Source: Halopiger goleimassiliensis (GTDB taxonomy: Archaea > Halobacteriota > Halobacteria > Halobacteriales > Natrialbaceae). Taken from it: a stretch of 64,000 bases of DNA. Position 1 is the first letter of the stretch. Every line of letters begins with the position of its first letter. The stretch is taken from NCBI RefSeq assembly GCF_000455345.1, contig NZ_HG315691.1:380191-444190 (forward strand), written 5' to 3'. This document shows positions 63,558-64,000 of the stretch, in pieces. A program made the translations under genes and the position numbers. The notes below the pieces were generated by a model that searched no databases, was not told where the DNA came from, and saw only the letters and a list, made by a program, of their open reading frames with translations.

Positions 63558-63818
63558 ATGCTCGACCGTGAGCAAATCATCCAAATCGTCGTCGCCGTCA
63601 CCGCCGTCTTCGCGATGTTAGGGACCATGTACGTCATCGGCACCACCTACGGCGGTGACACCGGCACCCTCTCGTCCGACGGAGCGGAACTCCTCGTCGG
63701 GGCCATCGTCGGCTTCATCTTCCTCCTGACCGCGGCCGGCCTCGTGCTGGCGTACGTCATGAACGAACCGGGCGAGGGACTCGAGGACGACGACGTGGAC
63801 GCCCAGAGCACGGCGTAA
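63558..63818 (+). CDS. Small two-helix membrane protein
   Basis: An 86-residue protein with hydrophobic segments at residues 8-28 and 45-67 and an acidic C-terminus (EPGEGLEDDDVDAQ). The N-terminus MLDREQIIQIVVAVTAVFAM is complete. Similar short proteins follow htpX-like genes in haloarchaea and have no known role. Confidence 0.7.
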   Translation: MLDREQIIQIVVAVTAVFAMLGTMYVIGTTYGGDTGTLSSDGAELLVGAIVGFIFLLTAAGLVLAYVMNEPGEGLEDDDVDAQSTA

Positions 63819-64000
63819 GCGATCGACGGGGTGCTTTTGTCGTTGGTCAGCCGGCATAGCGCCTGCGCAGTTGCGACGCCGCCTCGAGTCACGCTCGTCG
63901 GCCGCGGTCCCCCGCCGTGACGAACTGGTCCCGCTGGGTGGCCCCCTCACGGCTCGCTCCGGTCGGGGTTCGACTCCGACGTTTTTGCTTCGCTCAGACG
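63819..64000. other. End of window, no gene recognised
   Basis: About 180 nt with no convincing coding frame. A short GTCGGGGTTCGACTCCGAC string at 63960-63980 imitates a tRNA T-arm, but no D or anticodon arm precedes it. Confidence 0.5.

Noticed and set aside
63945..63985. tRNA-like T-arm (GTCGGGGTTCGACTCCGAC)
   Set aside because: No anticodon or D arm can be drawn upstream, and the T-stem pairs badly when the loop is set to TTCGANT.

Overview
The window looks like chromosomal DNA of a halophilic archaeon of the Natrialbales type. The proteins are strongly acidic, the DNA is GC-rich with G or C in most third codon positions, many genes start leaderless behind a TATA box, and there are archaea-specific genes (cetZ, orc1/cdc6, nmd3, taw2, cofC, Vms1-like). 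No rRNA or tRNA gene was found.

Left flank (1-25.7 kb): a clipped bat-type regulator, an MFS transporter, a methyltransferase, an FRG-domain protein and an alpha/beta hydrolase. A roughly 330-nt multi-hairpin element closed by a long-range stem follows. Next come an ArsR-type regulator, a Tat lipoprotein serine hydrolase overlapping an M23-like membrane protein, pspA, and five consecutive genes of one uncharacterised four-helix membrane family (10.6-16.2 kb). After these are a cupin, a P-loop kinase, a Tat-exported His/Asp-rich protein, two paralogous GNAT acetyltransferases, uvrB and two DUF2267 genes.

Centre (25.7-41.5 kb): a complete type I-D CRISPR-Cas locus. A 50-repeat array on the minus strand is followed by its leader and a csa3 regulator. 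The operon cas6-cas10d-csc2-csc1-cas3'-cas4-cas1-cas2 reads rightward and is followed by a second leader and a 27-repeat array on the plus strand. The HD nuclease motif sits in Cas10d and the Cas3' helicase lacks one, as expected for I-D. The two leaders share a 42-nt block (39 of 42 identical), each exactly 62 nt from its first repeat. The two repeat types differ at four positions. The decayed repeat at the distal end of each array carries the diagnostic bases of the other array, which suggests an old inversion or exchange between the inverted arrays.

Right flank (41.5-64 kb): mainly housekeeping genes. These are orc1/cdc6, a stand-alone Lrp/AsnC ligand-binding domain, thymidylate kinase, an NDUFA9-like epimerase, cetZ, cofC (F420), an SDR reductase, a probable D-glutamate pathway pair (DgcA/DgcN-like), a Vms1-like peptidyl-tRNA hydrolase, regulators, a HIT protein, a glutaredoxin and a second orc1/cdc6 paralogue. 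An envelope-protein cluster with a membrane-anchored regulator, a 28-residue membrane peptide gene, taw2-nmd3 and htpX close the window.
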